Under the pieces are notes generated by a model. That model was not told where the DNA came from and searched no databases. It saw only the letters and a list, made by a program, of their open reading frames with translations. This document shows positions 26,228 to 34,393 of a stretch of DNA of 64,000 nt, piece after piece (positions within the stretch are counted from its first letter, which is position 1; every line of letters begins with the position of its first letter). The DNA is taken from contig NZ_JBIMER010000011.1 of assembly GCF_051262515.1 (NCBI RefSeq), forward strand, positions 1 to 64,000, read 5' to 3'. Origin of the DNA: Arthrobacter_N sp051262515 (GTDB lineage: Bacteria; Actinomycetota; Actinomycetes; Actinomycetales; Micrococcaceae). The position numbers and the translations under genes are program-made.

Positions 26228-26237
26228 TTGTCGACAA
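26228..26237. promoter_or_regulatory. GntR-type operator TTGTCGACAA
   Basis: A perfect ten-base palindrome between the divergent ehuB and gntR genes. It matches the core TTGTCAACAA at 20333-20342 except for one central base, and TTGTCTGCAA at 8369 except for the two central bases. It is probably bound by one or both GntR proteins of the region. Confidence 0.6.
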
Positions 26238-26422
26238 CCCCGGGGTCCTTGTGCTTGGATGCCAGTATTGGCGCGGATTTCCGCGACATCCTGCGGAAGG
26301 TTCCGTCCGTTCCGACGGCGGAGGGCCCGCGGTCACGATTAAGTTACGATCACTGGTGGTCACCGTCCGGAACGCCCCTGTTCCCCGATGGACCGGACTC
26401 GGCCACGACGAATGGAGCTCGA

Positions 26423-27214
26423 ATGCACAGGTCTCCGACGGGTGGAGCTCCCACCGTGCCCCGCGTTCAGCGTTCCTCGACCGTCGACCTCATCACCCTG
26501 GAATTGCGCAATGCGATTTACGACGGCGGGCTGTTGCCTGGGACCCCATTGCCGGACCTGGAGATCGCCAGACAGCTGGGCGTGAGCCGGGGACCGTTTC
26601 GGGAGTCCGCCCAAAGGCTCGTCCAGGAGGGTCTGTTGGTCGCCCGGCCGGGGCAGGGACTGCGCGTCGCGACCGTCGGAATGGACCAACTGGAAGAACT
26701 CTACGAGGCGCGGCTGGCGATCGAGGGCGCCGCCCTGAGGCGATTGGCCCGGGAGCCGGATCCCGAATGCCGCGCGCGCCGGCTCGAGGATTCAAGTACC
26801 GCCCTGCGGCGGATCCTCGTCGCGTGTGAGCAGACAGAGGTCCTCGCCGGTCAGGCCGAGCAGGAGGCCATGGCCCGCGCCATCGGCGACGCGGACCTGG
26901 ATTTTCACTTCGAGATGGTGCGTGCGGCGGGCAACCAGCGGTTGACCCGGTGCATGTCGACGCTGGTCATCGAAACCCGCATGGCCAGTTTTGGCAATCC
27001 GTTGGGATACGTGGTCCGCACGGATATGCACGGCCCGCACAGCAAACGGCTCGAGCTGGTGTTGAAAGGCGATGGCGAGGGCGCGGTTCGGGCCTTGCGG
27101 GAACACTTTTCGGGCACGGTCCATCGGTTGACCGGCCACCCCGAAGCCGGGGTCCGGACGATGGCCGCGGAGCTATCCCACGACGAGCTCGAACTCGGTC
27201 CGATCGGCGGTTAG
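26423..27214 (+). CDS. GntR family regulator, FCD type (ehu-linked)
   Basis: A 263-residue regulator. The winged helix spans about residues 20-90, with the recognition helix in IARQLGVSRGPFRESAQRL, almost the same as in the GntR at 8408. The FCD domain follows, with the metal-site positions in DLDFHFEM, GPHSKRLE and LREHFSG. The ATG at 26423 (MHRSPTG) has GGAG seven bases upstream; the open frame reaches back to the operator but without a better start. It is divergent from ehuB across TTGTCGACAA. It likely controls the transporter and perhaps the catabolic operon, since the recognition helices and operators of the two regulators are so alike. Confidence 0.88.
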   Translation: MHRSPTGGAPTVPRVQRSSTVDLITLELRNAIYDGGLLPGTPLPDLEIARQLGVSRGPFRESAQRLVQEGLLVARPGQGLRVATVGMDQLEELYEARLAIEGAALRRLAREPDPECRARRLEDSSTALRRILVACEQTEVLAGQAEQEAMARAIGDADLDFHFEMVRAAGNQRLTRCMSTLVIETRMASFGNPLGYVVRTDMHGPHSKRLELVLKGDGEGAVRALREHFSGTVHRLTGHPEAGVRTMAAELSHDELELGPIGG

Positions 27215-27260
27215 GGCCCGCCTCCCGCCTTCGGCGGATGCCGCGGCCGGCCGTGGGTCG

Positions 27261-27860
27261 CTAGCCGATGGCGCTGCGGCGCCCCTCGAACGCGCGGCCG
27301 AGGGTGACCTCGTCGGCGTATTCCAGATCGCCGCCGACGGGCAGGCCCGAGGCGAGGCGGGTCACCTTGATGCCGATGGTTTTCAGCATGCGCGCCAGAT
27401 AGGTCGCGGTCGCCTCGCCCTCGAGGTTCGGATCCGTGGCGATGATGACCTCTTCGATCTTGTCGTCGTGCAGGCGGCCGAGCAGTTCGCGGATATGCAG
27501 TTGGTCCGGTCCGATGCCAGCAATCGGATTGATGGAGCCGCCGAGCACGTGATACCGGCCGCGGAAGGAGCGCGTGCGCTCGACGGCCATCACGTCCTTG
27601 GATTCCTCGACGACGCACAGGATGGTTTCGTCGCGGCGGGCGTCGCGGCAGATGTTGCAGGTCTCCTGCTCGGAGACGTTGAAGCAGATCGAGCAGAACT
27701 TGACCTTGTCCTTGACCGCGCGGATGGCGTCGGCGAGCCGGTCCATGTCCTCGCGGTTGGCCTCCAGGATGTGGAACGCGATGCGCTGCGCGGACTTGGG
27801 GCCGATGCCAGGTAGTCGGCCGAACTCATCGATCAGTTCCTGAACTGCGCCTTCGTACAC
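27261..27860 (-). CDS. recR: Recombination mediator RecR
   Basis: A 199-residue protein with the full RecR plan: helix-hairpin-helix LPGIGPKSAQRIAFHIL at residues 15-31, a C4 zinc finger (FCSICFN, CNICRD), and a Toprim domain with CVVEESKDV and ATDPNLEGEATATYL. With RecF and RecO it loads RecA at gaps. It lies 53 bases downstream of dnaX on the same strand, the usual arrangement. Confidence 0.97.
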   Translation of the reverse strand: MYEGAVQELIDEFGRLPGIGPKSAQRIAFHILEANREDMDRLADAIRAVKDKVKFCSICFNVSEQETCNICRDARRDETILCVVEESKDVMAVERTRSFRGRYHVLGGSINPIAGIGPDQLHIRELLGRLHDDKIEEVIIATDPNLEGEATATYLARMLKTIGIKVTRLASGLPVGGDLEYADEVTLGRAFEGRRSAIG

Positions 27861-27913
27861 AAGACCTCACACTGCTGGGATGGGATGGGACCACGGCGGC
27901 CGTGGACCGGGAA

Positions 27914-30811
27914 TCAGGTTACGGGGGAACCGTCGTGGTTGCGTTCCTCGATCAGCCGTCCGTTGAGGATCCGCTCGATGGCCGGTCGCCCGACGACCCC
28001 GGACTCCTCGATCGCGATGTCGTCGTCGCTGGGGACGTCCTCAACGTAGGTCGATTCTACGGGCTTGCCGCCGCCCGGGGATGCGGCGGGTCCTCCCGGC
28101 TGGCCGGAGGGCGCGGCTGGTTGTTGGGTCCGGGTTTCCGGCGGGCCCGACTCCCGCGCCTGGCTGAGGAGTTGCTGGTAGCGACTCATGCGCTTCTGAC
28201 CGGACGACGCCGGTGCCGGTGCGGGGGCGCCGGGTGCCGACGCCTCGGGCGACGGCGACGGCATGGATACGGAGTCCGAGTCCATGGGCTGGAAGTCCGA
28301 CGGCGGCGGTGCCACGGCTCCGGGGGCCGGTGCCGCGGCGCCCGGGATGCGCACGGCAGGAGCGGGTGCGGCGGCGAGTCCGGTCGGGCGGGGCGCGGCG
28401 GCGCTCGGCGGGACGGGCTGCTCCCAGTCGGGGACGGGGACGTTGTCCGCGCCCCAGTCGTAGCCGCCCTCGTCCTCGGGTTCGGGACCGAAGTCGGGGG
28501 ATTCGTCGTCGGATGGTGGTGGCGAAGCGGTGCGCGAGGGACCGCGGGACGTCTCCGTCTGCCGAGCGGCCTTCCATCGAGCCGCGGCCGCGGCGGGCGC
28601 GGGCTCTGAAGAGGGCGCGGCAGGACGGTGCGGTGCCGCGGTTGCTACGGGTTCGGCGGCGCGGGCCTCCACTGTCGGAACGGGGCCGTGCGTGGGATCG
28701 ACAATTCGGTTCGTGGTGGGGACGGCGGCCGCCGGCGTTGGCCGGCGGTCAGCTTTTGGGCCCGAACCACCCGCCGGAGCGGAACCCCCGGCGGTGATGA
28801 CGATCTCGCACTTGACCCCAAGGACCTTGTGGATGCTCTGTTGCAGGAGGCCGACGTTCTCCGGCTTGCCCTCGAATGCCCTCATCGGCCCGGGGTTGGC
28901 GAAGGCGACGGTCAGCGTGCGGCCGTCGTAGCCGGCGAGGGAGGCGTGCGGCTGGATGGTCAGCCAAACGTACTTCTTCTCCTCCTTCAGGGCGGCCATG
29001 ATCTCGGGCCAGGCCCGGCGGAACATTTCGATGGAGCCCGCCGCGGGCGCGCTGGGGGAAGCGGGAGGGGAAGGGGGAGCGGAAGCGGGTTCCGGGGTCT
29101 GCACCGATGCCGGTTCCGAAACGGGACCGGAGACCTTTTCGTCAGTCTGCGGAACGGGCTGGTCGCGGGTGGGCCCGCGCTCGGGAGCGGGCGGGGTGGC
29201 AACCGGTTCGGACCGGACAGACGCCGGCTTGTCGGACTCGGACTCGGCTTCCGGCACCACGCACCAGTTCCCGCCCCAATCGGGTGAGGCATCCGCGGCT
29301 TCCCCCGGTGCGGCCGCGGGCGATTTGGCGGCGGGAGCTTCGGCGGGCGACACGGCGGCCGGCGAGGACGCGGTGGCCACCGCCGTCACGGGGGCGACGG
29401 CTGGTGCGACGGGGGCGGCGGGAGCGACAGTCGGGTTCTGGTCGCCGACGTCCCGGGGGGCGACCTCCGGCGGGTCCCCGGCATCCTGCTTGCGCGCGGA
29501 ACGCAGGGCCTCGCGGACCTGCGCCGCACCCTGTTCGCGGGGGGATTCGAAACCGCCGCCGGATGACGTTCCGGACGAGGCCGGCGCGGTTCCGGCGTCG
29601 GACCAGTTGGCGGTCGGGAGGGCATTCGATGCGGCCGGCACATCCCCGGCGTACGCCAGCCGCCGGTCGATCCGGTCGATACGCGCGTTGATGCCGCGTT
29701 CCGTCGCGTCGGAGGCCGGCAACAGCAACCGCGCGCACAGGAGCTCCAGGTGCAGGCGCGGGCTCGTGGCCCCGGTCATCTCGGTCAGGGCCTGGTTCGT
29801 CACGTCGGCGGAGCGGCTCAGCTCCGCCTGCCCCAGCTGGGTGGCCTGCTGCCGCATGCGGTTGAGCTGGTCCTCGGGCAACCCGCGGATGATCTGCGCG
29901 GCGTTGTCCGGCATCGCCTTGACGATGATGAGGTCGCGGAACCGCTCGAGGAGGTCCTCCACGAAGCGGCGCGGATCGTGGCCGGTCTGGATGACGCGGT
30001 CCACTGCGCCGAAGACGACCGCCGCGTCCTGCGCCGCCATCGCGTCGACGACGTCGTCCAACAGGGACGCGTGCGTGTAGCCGAGGAGGGACACGGCGAG
30101 CTCGTAGTCGAGCCCGCTCGGACCAGCGCCGGCAATCAGCTGGTCCAGGACCGACAGCGAGTCGCGGACGGAACCGCCGCCGGCGCGGACGACCAGGGAC
30201 AGGACGCCGGGCGCAACGGGCACGCCCTCGGATTCGCTGAGCCTCTCGAGGTACGTCATCAGCGGCTCGGGCGGCACCAACCGGAACGGGTAGTGGTGGG
30301 TGCGCGAGCGGATGGTGCCGATGACCTTGTCCGGCTCCGTCGTCGCGAAGATGAACTTGATGTGCTCGGGCGGTTCCTCGACGATCTTGAGGAGGGCGTT
30401 GAACCCGGCGGACGTGACCATGTGGGCCTCGTCGATGATGAAGATCTTGTAGCGGTCGCGGACCGGGGCGAACGTGGCGCGTTCGCGCAGGTCGCGCGCG
30501 TCGTCGACGCCGCCGTGGCTCGCGGCGTCGATTTCGATCACGTCAAGGGAGCCGGGACCGCCGGTCGCGAGCTCCACGCAGCTTCCACAGGCGCCGCAGG
30601 GCGCGGCGGTTGGGCCCTGTTCGCAGTTCAGGCAGCGGGCCAGGATGCGGGCCGACGTGGTCTTGCCGCAGCCACGAGGTCCGGAGAAGAGGTAGGCGTG
30701 GTTGACGCGGTTTTTTTCCAGCGCCGCCATCAAGGGGGTGGTGACATGCTCCTGCCCGATGACGTCCGCGAAAGTGTCCGGACGGTAGCGACGGTAAAGG
30801 GCTGTACTCAC
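27914..30811 (-). CDS. dnaX: DNA polymerase III subunits gamma and tau
   Basis: A 965-residue clamp-loader subunit. It has YRRYRPDTFADVIGQEHV at the N-terminus, Walker A SGPRGCGKTTSA, the zinc module (CLNCEQGP, PCGACGSC), Walker B IIDEAHMVT and the SRC-like motif GSVRDSLSVLDQL. From about residue 390 a long Pro/Ala/Ser-rich region surrounds a conserved tau patch (FRRAWPEIMAAL). Both GTG 30814 and GTG 30811 are possible; 30811 is taken because it forms a GTGA overlap with the gluQRS stop and gives the usual VSTALYRR start. Confidence 0.96.
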   Translation of the reverse strand: MSTALYRRYRPDTFADVIGQEHVTTPLMAALEKNRVNHAYLFSGPRGCGKTTSARILARCLNCEQGPTAAPCGACGSCVELATGGPGSLDVIEIDAASHGGVDDARDLRERATFAPVRDRYKIFIIDEAHMVTSAGFNALLKIVEEPPEHIKFIFATTEPDKVIGTIRSRTHHYPFRLVPPEPLMTYLERLSESEGVPVAPGVLSLVVRAGGGSVRDSLSVLDQLIAGAGPSGLDYELAVSLLGYTHASLLDDVVDAMAAQDAAVVFGAVDRVIQTGHDPRRFVEDLLERFRDLIIVKAMPDNAAQIIRGLPEDQLNRMRQQATQLGQAELSRSADVTNQALTEMTGATSPRLHLELLCARLLLPASDATERGINARIDRIDRRLAYAGDVPAASNALPTANWSDAGTAPASSGTSSGGGFESPREQGAAQVREALRSARKQDAGDPPEVAPRDVGDQNPTVAPAAPVAPAVAPVTAVATASSPAAVSPAEAPAAKSPAAAPGEAADASPDWGGNWCVVPEAESESDKPASVRSEPVATPPAPERGPTRDQPVPQTDEKVSGPVSEPASVQTPEPASAPPSPPASPSAPAAGSIEMFRRAWPEIMAALKEEKKYVWLTIQPHASLAGYDGRTLTVAFANPGPMRAFEGKPENVGLLQQSIHKVLGVKCEIVITAGGSAPAGGSGPKADRRPTPAAAVPTTNRIVDPTHGPVPTVEARAAEPVATAAPHRPAAPSSEPAPAAAAARWKAARQTETSRGPSRTASPPPSDDESPDFGPEPEDEGGYDWGADNVPVPDWEQPVPPSAAAPRPTGLAAAPAPAVRIPGAAAPAPGAVAPPPSDFQPMDSDSVSMPSPSPEASAPGAPAPAPASSGQKRMSRYQQLLSQARESGPPETRTQQPAAPSGQPGGPAASPGGGKPVESTYVEDVPSDDDIAIEESGVVGRPAIERILNGRLIEERNHDGSPVT

Positions 30812-31746
30812 CACTGCACCCTATCCGTTTGCGGCGTCTCGCCGCATCCTCGATCGGCCGCTGTGAGGGGCGAGTGGACCCAAGGCTCCCGCGGGAGCCG
30901 GGCCGGTTCGAACGCGGCCAGCGCGGAGGCGAGCGAGTCCTCCGGAAGCCCCAGCGAACGCAGCAGGAGGGCGCGCACGCGGGCCGGCGGAACGCCGTCG
31001 TTCGCAAGGTCCGTCAGCGTCACGGCACCGTCTCGCTTGGACAGTCGTCTACCCTCCTGGTTGAGCACCAGCGGCACGTGCGCGTAGGCGGGAACGGCGG
31101 CGGGTCCGTAGAGGAGCGAGGCGAGGTGCGCCTGGCGCGGGGACGAGCTGAGGAGGTCGTCCCCGCGGACCACCTGGTCGACGCCCTGCAGCGCATCGTC
31201 GACGACGACGGCGAAATTGTAGGCGGGCACGCCGTCGTTGCGGAGCACCACGAAGTCGTCGACGGCGCCCGTGTACGGTCCGTGGAGTTCATCGGCGACG
31301 GTCAGGCGCACGACGTCGGTGCGGAGACGCAGCGCGGCCGGGCGGTGCCGGCGTCGTTCGCTGCGTTCGGCGTCGCCGAGAAGGCGACACGTTCCCGGGT
31401 AGGAGCCGGGCGCCGCGTGCGGAGCGGACGCGGCCTCGGCGATGTCGCGCCGGGTGCAGAAGCATTCGTAGAGCAGCCCGCGGGCCAGGAGCGCCGCCAC
31501 GGCGTCCCGGAAGCCGTCCATGCGGTCCGTTTGGCGTTCGGCGCGGCCGTCCCAGTCGAGGCCTATGGCCGCGAGGTCGCGCAGCTGGTCGGCCTCCGCG
31601 CCGGCCCGTGCGCGGTCGAGGTCCTCGACGCGGATCAGGAACCGGCGGCCGGTGGAGCGGGCGAAGAGCCAGGCGAGAACGGCGGTGCGGACGTTGCCGA
31701 CGTGCAGTTCGCCCGAAGGGCTCGGGGCGAAGCGTCCTGCTCCCAC
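30808..31746 (-). CDS. gluQ: Glutamyl-Q tRNA(Asp) synthetase
   Basis: A 312-residue truncated glutamyl-tRNA synthetase paralogue without the anticodon-binding domain. Motifs are GRFAPSPSGELHVGNVRTAV (HIGH region), a zinc site built from CFCTRRD and YPGTCR, and the KMSKS equivalent RRLSKRDG. It attaches Glu to queuosine of tRNA-Asp. The gene is coupled to dnaX by a four-base overlap. Confidence 0.93.
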   Translation of the reverse strand: MGAGRFAPSPSGELHVGNVRTAVLAWLFARSTGRRFLIRVEDLDRARAGAEADQLRDLAAIGLDWDGRAERQTDRMDGFRDAVAALLARGLLYECFCTRRDIAEAASAPHAAPGSYPGTCRLLGDAERSERRRHRPAALRLRTDVVRLTVADELHGPYTGAVDDFVVLRNDGVPAYNFAVVVDDALQGVDQVVRGDDLLSSSPRQAHLASLLYGPAAVPAYAHVPLVLNQEGRRLSKRDGAVTLTDLANDGVPPARVRALLLRSLGLPEDSLASALAAFEPARLPREPWVHSPLTAADRGCGETPQTDRVQW

Positions 31747-31772
31747 CGTGGCACCTCCCGCGGAAAATTAAA

Positions 31773-31860
31773 GACCCCCCGTGCACCTGCCAGAGCCCAT
31801 CTACCCTTGCTACCTTCCGGTCCTGGGGGAGTTCGACAGGATGACACCACACGGGGGGCC
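31773..31860 (-). ncRNA. ffs: Signal recognition particle RNA, small bacterial type
   Basis: An 88-base RNA whose ends pair (5' GGCCCCCCGTG with 3' CACGGGGGGTC). The apical domain contains GGAAGGTAGCAAGG (31818-31805), the GGAA tetraloop and asymmetric loop bound by Ffh. The closing stem followed by TTTAATTTT acts as terminator. Location next to dnaX and gluQRS is common in actinobacteria. Confidence 0.95.
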
Positions 31861-31867
31861 GACAAAT

Positions 31868-31873
31868 AGTCTA
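31868..31873 (-). promoter_or_regulatory. -10 element of ffs
   Basis: TAGACT on the minus strand lies seven bases before the 5' end of the SRP RNA. No clear -35 is present. Confidence 0.5.
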
Positions 31874-31983
31874 ACCGCTTGGGCCCGCGCCTCGAAACCG
31901 GCACCGCAGGCATGCCATCCCGGCCCCGATTCGTCCCCCGGCGGTTTCTCCGGTACTCTGGAGACTGCTCTTTTGAGCAATCT

Positions 31984-32068
31984 GGAGGATTCGCCTAGCG
32001 GCCTATGGCGCACGCCTGGAACGCGTGTTGGGTTCACGCCCTCGGGGGTTCAAATCCCCCATCCTCCG
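31984..32068 (+). tRNA. tRNA-Ser (GGA)
   Basis: An 85-base tRNA. The seven-base acceptor stem pairs GGAGGAT with ATCCTCC, and the discriminator is G as expected for Ser. The anticodon stem CACGC/GCGTG closes the loop CTGGAAC with anticodon GGA. A long variable arm and the GGTTCAAATC T-loop follow. CCA is not encoded. Confidence 0.97.
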
Positions 32069-32082
32069 CGGATCGGAACAGG

Positions 32083-32108
32083 TCCCGCCCTTGTGGCGGG
32101 ATCTTTTT
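32083..32108 (+). terminator. Rho-independent terminator of tRNA-Ser
   Basis: TCCCGCC (32083-32089) pairs with GGCGGGA (32095-32101) around CTTGT, followed by TCTTTTT. Confidence 0.9.
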
Positions 32109-32284
32109 CGTTTAACCGAGGCCCTCCAAGCCCAAGTCAGAGCCGACTGCCGGAGCGATTCACTCGAATCGATGTATTGACTGCCCCCTGACTATTTACA
32201 CTTTTTTGACGCGGGTGCATACTAAGTCGCAAGTGGGGAGATGGAGGACCTTCGGACCGCGTTTGGGGCAGTATTGAGGGTCCT

Positions 32285-32310
32285 TCGATGTTTGGGGCAT
32301 CGACTATAAG
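32285..32310 (+). promoter_or_regulatory. Inverted repeat and -10-like element before the oxidase operon
   Basis: TCGATG-N7-CATCGA (32285-32303) is a perfect repeat directly followed by TATAAG (32305-32310), a possible -10 placed 12 bases before the GTG at 32323. The rest of 32109-32322 shows AT-rich patches but no clear second promoter. Confidence 0.3.
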
Positions 32311-32322
32311 GATGGTTTTACC

Positions 32323-32982
32323 GTGTTCGGGACTTGGGGGAAGTCGCGCCTGCGCGACGAAAAATTGGGAAATGGCGCGTTCGACGCCGGCGGCACATCC
32401 GGCGTGGCGGTCGAAGGGCTGTCTAGGCGTGGCTTCGGTCTGGTGCTGGGCTCGTCCATCGTGGTCGGCGCCGGCGGCATCAGCGCGTTGGCCGCGGCGT
32501 TCGCCTCGGGCGGGCCGCCCGGCACGACGACGGTGGCCGCGAGCTTCGGAAGGTTGCGCATCGTCGCCGCGCAACGACAGTCGAGGCTGTCGGGAGTGGG
32601 GGCGGGTGCCTCGCACAGCGGACACGAGGTCGCCGGAACGTCCTCCGCGCAACCGGCGAACATGACGTACGGCGACCATCTGGTGCTCCGTCTGGAGGTC
32701 TTCAACGAATCCGACGAGGACGTCCTCTTGTCCCCGGGCCAGTTGCGGGTGTTGCCGGATACGCAGCCGTGGCTGGTGGTCAACAGGGGATCGGACTTGC
32801 CGACGTCCGTTTTGCCGCCGGGTGGATCGATCGGCGGGGACATCAGTTTCCTGGTGCCTTCCGACGCCCATGCCTTCACGGCGCAATTCGACGACGTCGT
32901 CGCCGTCAACGCCGGGTCCCTGCAACTTCCCCTGCCGGCGGTCGCGTGGCGGCCCGGATACCTGGAGGCCAGCCATGCGTGA
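32323..32982 (+). CDS. Tat-type exported protein of unknown function
   Basis: A 219-residue protein. A twin-arginine-like signal is visible at about residues 34-62 (LSRRGFGLVLG followed by a hydrophobic stretch and ALAAAFASG). The rest is predicted beta-rich with a surface-exposed folding pattern (YGDHLVLRLEVFNESDED, LPPGGSIGGDISFLV), similar to DUF4352-like sandwich domains. GTG at 32323 has AAGGATGG upstream. Its end overlaps the first multicopper oxidase gene by eight bases, so the two are co-translated. It could be a chaperone or Tat carrier for the oxidase proteins; no enzymatic motif is seen. Confidence 0.75.
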   Translation: MFGTWGKSRLRDEKLGNGAFDAGGTSGVAVEGLSRRGFGLVLGSSIVVGAGGISALAAAFASGGPPGTTTVAASFGRLRIVAAQRQSRLSGVGAGASHSGHEVAGTSSAQPANMTYGDHLVLRLEVFNESDEDVLLSPGQLRVLPDTQPWLVVNRGSDLPTSVLPPGGSIGGDISFLVPSDAHAFTAQFDDVVAVNAGSLQLPLPAVAWRPGYLEASHA

Positions 32983-34390
32983 GAACCAGAACGCCACGGG
33001 AACGGGCGGGGACACGCGGGTGGACCGCGCGGACGCGCTGAAGCTCGGCGCCGCGGCAGGTGTGGTGGCGGTGGCCGCCCTGGCCGCCGGACCGTCCGTG
33101 GCCGCGCGGGCCGCGGTCCGGCCGGTGCGCACGCCGGCGGCCGTGCCCGCGGCCGAGGTTCCGCTGCCGGGCGTCCTCGACATCTACATCAACGAGGGAT
33201 ACGCGAAGATGGTCGACGACTCGCTCGTCTACCACCGCGGGTTCGGCGACGCGCCGACCACACTCAAGGCCGCCAAACCCGCCCTGCGCATGAAGCCGAA
33301 GGTCTTCACGGCCGACGGGCGGATCGTCGATTCGCGGACCTATCCGCTGGACGCGGAGGTGCCCGCGGACGGGACGCCCACGCCGCTGGCCCAGGATCCC
33401 GCAAACGTGGGACAGTTCCTAATCCGCCGCGACTACTGGGCCAGCCACTTCCCGGAACGGACGCTGATCGCCGAGCTTGGGGCCACGGTGCGGCTGCGCG
33501 TGTTCAACACGCTGGCCGGTACGCACCGGCTGACGATCGCCCGCGCCGGAGCGGACGGGACCGAGTTGACGACGGGAGACATTCCGCCGGGTGGATACGG
33601 CATGCTCGAATTCGAGGCGCCGCCGCCCGGCACCTACATCTACCACGACTCGACCAATGCACCGGTCCAACGGACCCTGGGGCTGTTCGGATGCCTGTTG
33701 GTCGCCGACCCGGAGGAACCCTGGCACGTGGCCAAGGACCAGGCCTGTTTCGAACGGCAATGGCTGTGGATGGCGCACGCCGTCGATCCGGAGTGGGCGG
33801 CTATCGAAGCTGCGGGCGGGACCGTGGACCAGAAGGCGAACCCGGCCGTCCCGCGGTACTTCCTGCTCAACGACCGCAGCGGGTACGAGGCCCTGGCCCA
33901 TTCGCCGAACAAGGCCATCAACCAAGCAAGCCACGAGGAGTCGTTGATCTCCGGCTATCCGCGACAGGTCGATGTGCGGCTGTTCGGGGAGGACCTGGTG
34001 GCCGGCACGATCCGCGCCGGGCAGATGGTGCGTCTGGTCAACCCGGGCATCGTCTTCCACCAGATCCACTTCCACGGCAACCACTTGTGGACCGTGCGGC
34101 GCAACAACGTGGAGTGGCCGCGCACGCGGGGCTATGTCGATGCCGACGGGCACGTGGTCCTGCAGCAGTGGGAGGACGTCGTGGAGTTGGAGCCGATGGA
34201 CGCGAAGGACTGCATGATCCCGATGAAGCGACCGCCGGACGCCACGGACATGGTGTGGGCAGCCAGGGGAACGGACTGGCTATATCCGATGCACTGCCAC
34301 GCCGAGCCGTCGCAGACCGCGGCCGGCGGGATGTACCCGGGCGGCTTGGTCGCCCACTGGAATCTCAAATCGATGGCATGGGGGGTGTAG
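32975..34390 (+). CDS. Multicopper oxidase-like protein A
   Basis: A 471-residue cupredoxin protein. A signal-like stretch (DALKLGAAAGVVAVAALAAG) lies at residues 19-38 but has no intact twin Arg. The first cupredoxin domain is degenerate: where a His pair is expected it has YHDSTN (His224) and THRLTIAR. The last domain keeps copper motifs, with His362, His365 and His367 in HQIHFHGNH and HCH at 440-442. The usual HCHxxxH is broken, as Ser replaces the final His in HCHAEPSQT. This leaves a domain-3-like set of ligands without its domain-1 partner. GGAGG precedes the ATG. It is followed four bases later by a second oxidase gene. Confidence 0.85.
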   Translation: MRENQNATGTGGDTRVDRADALKLGAAAGVVAVAALAAGPSVAARAAVRPVRTPAAVPAAEVPLPGVLDIYINEGYAKMVDDSLVYHRGFGDAPTTLKAAKPALRMKPKVFTADGRIVDSRTYPLDAEVPADGTPTPLAQDPANVGQFLIRRDYWASHFPERTLIAELGATVRLRVFNTLAGTHRLTIARAGADGTELTTGDIPPGGYGMLEFEAPPPGTYIYHDSTNAPVQRTLGLFGCLLVADPEEPWHVAKDQACFERQWLWMAHAVDPEWAAIEAAGGTVDQKANPAVPRYFLLNDRSGYEALAHSPNKAINQASHEESLISGYPRQVDVRLFGEDLVAGTIRAGQMVRLVNPGIVFHQIHFHGNHLWTVRRNNVEWPRTRGYVDADGHVVLQQWEDVVELEPMDAKDCMIPMKRPPDATDMVWAARGTDWLYPMHCHAEPSQTAAGGMYPGGLVAHWNLKSMAWGV

Positions 34391-34393
34391 GTC

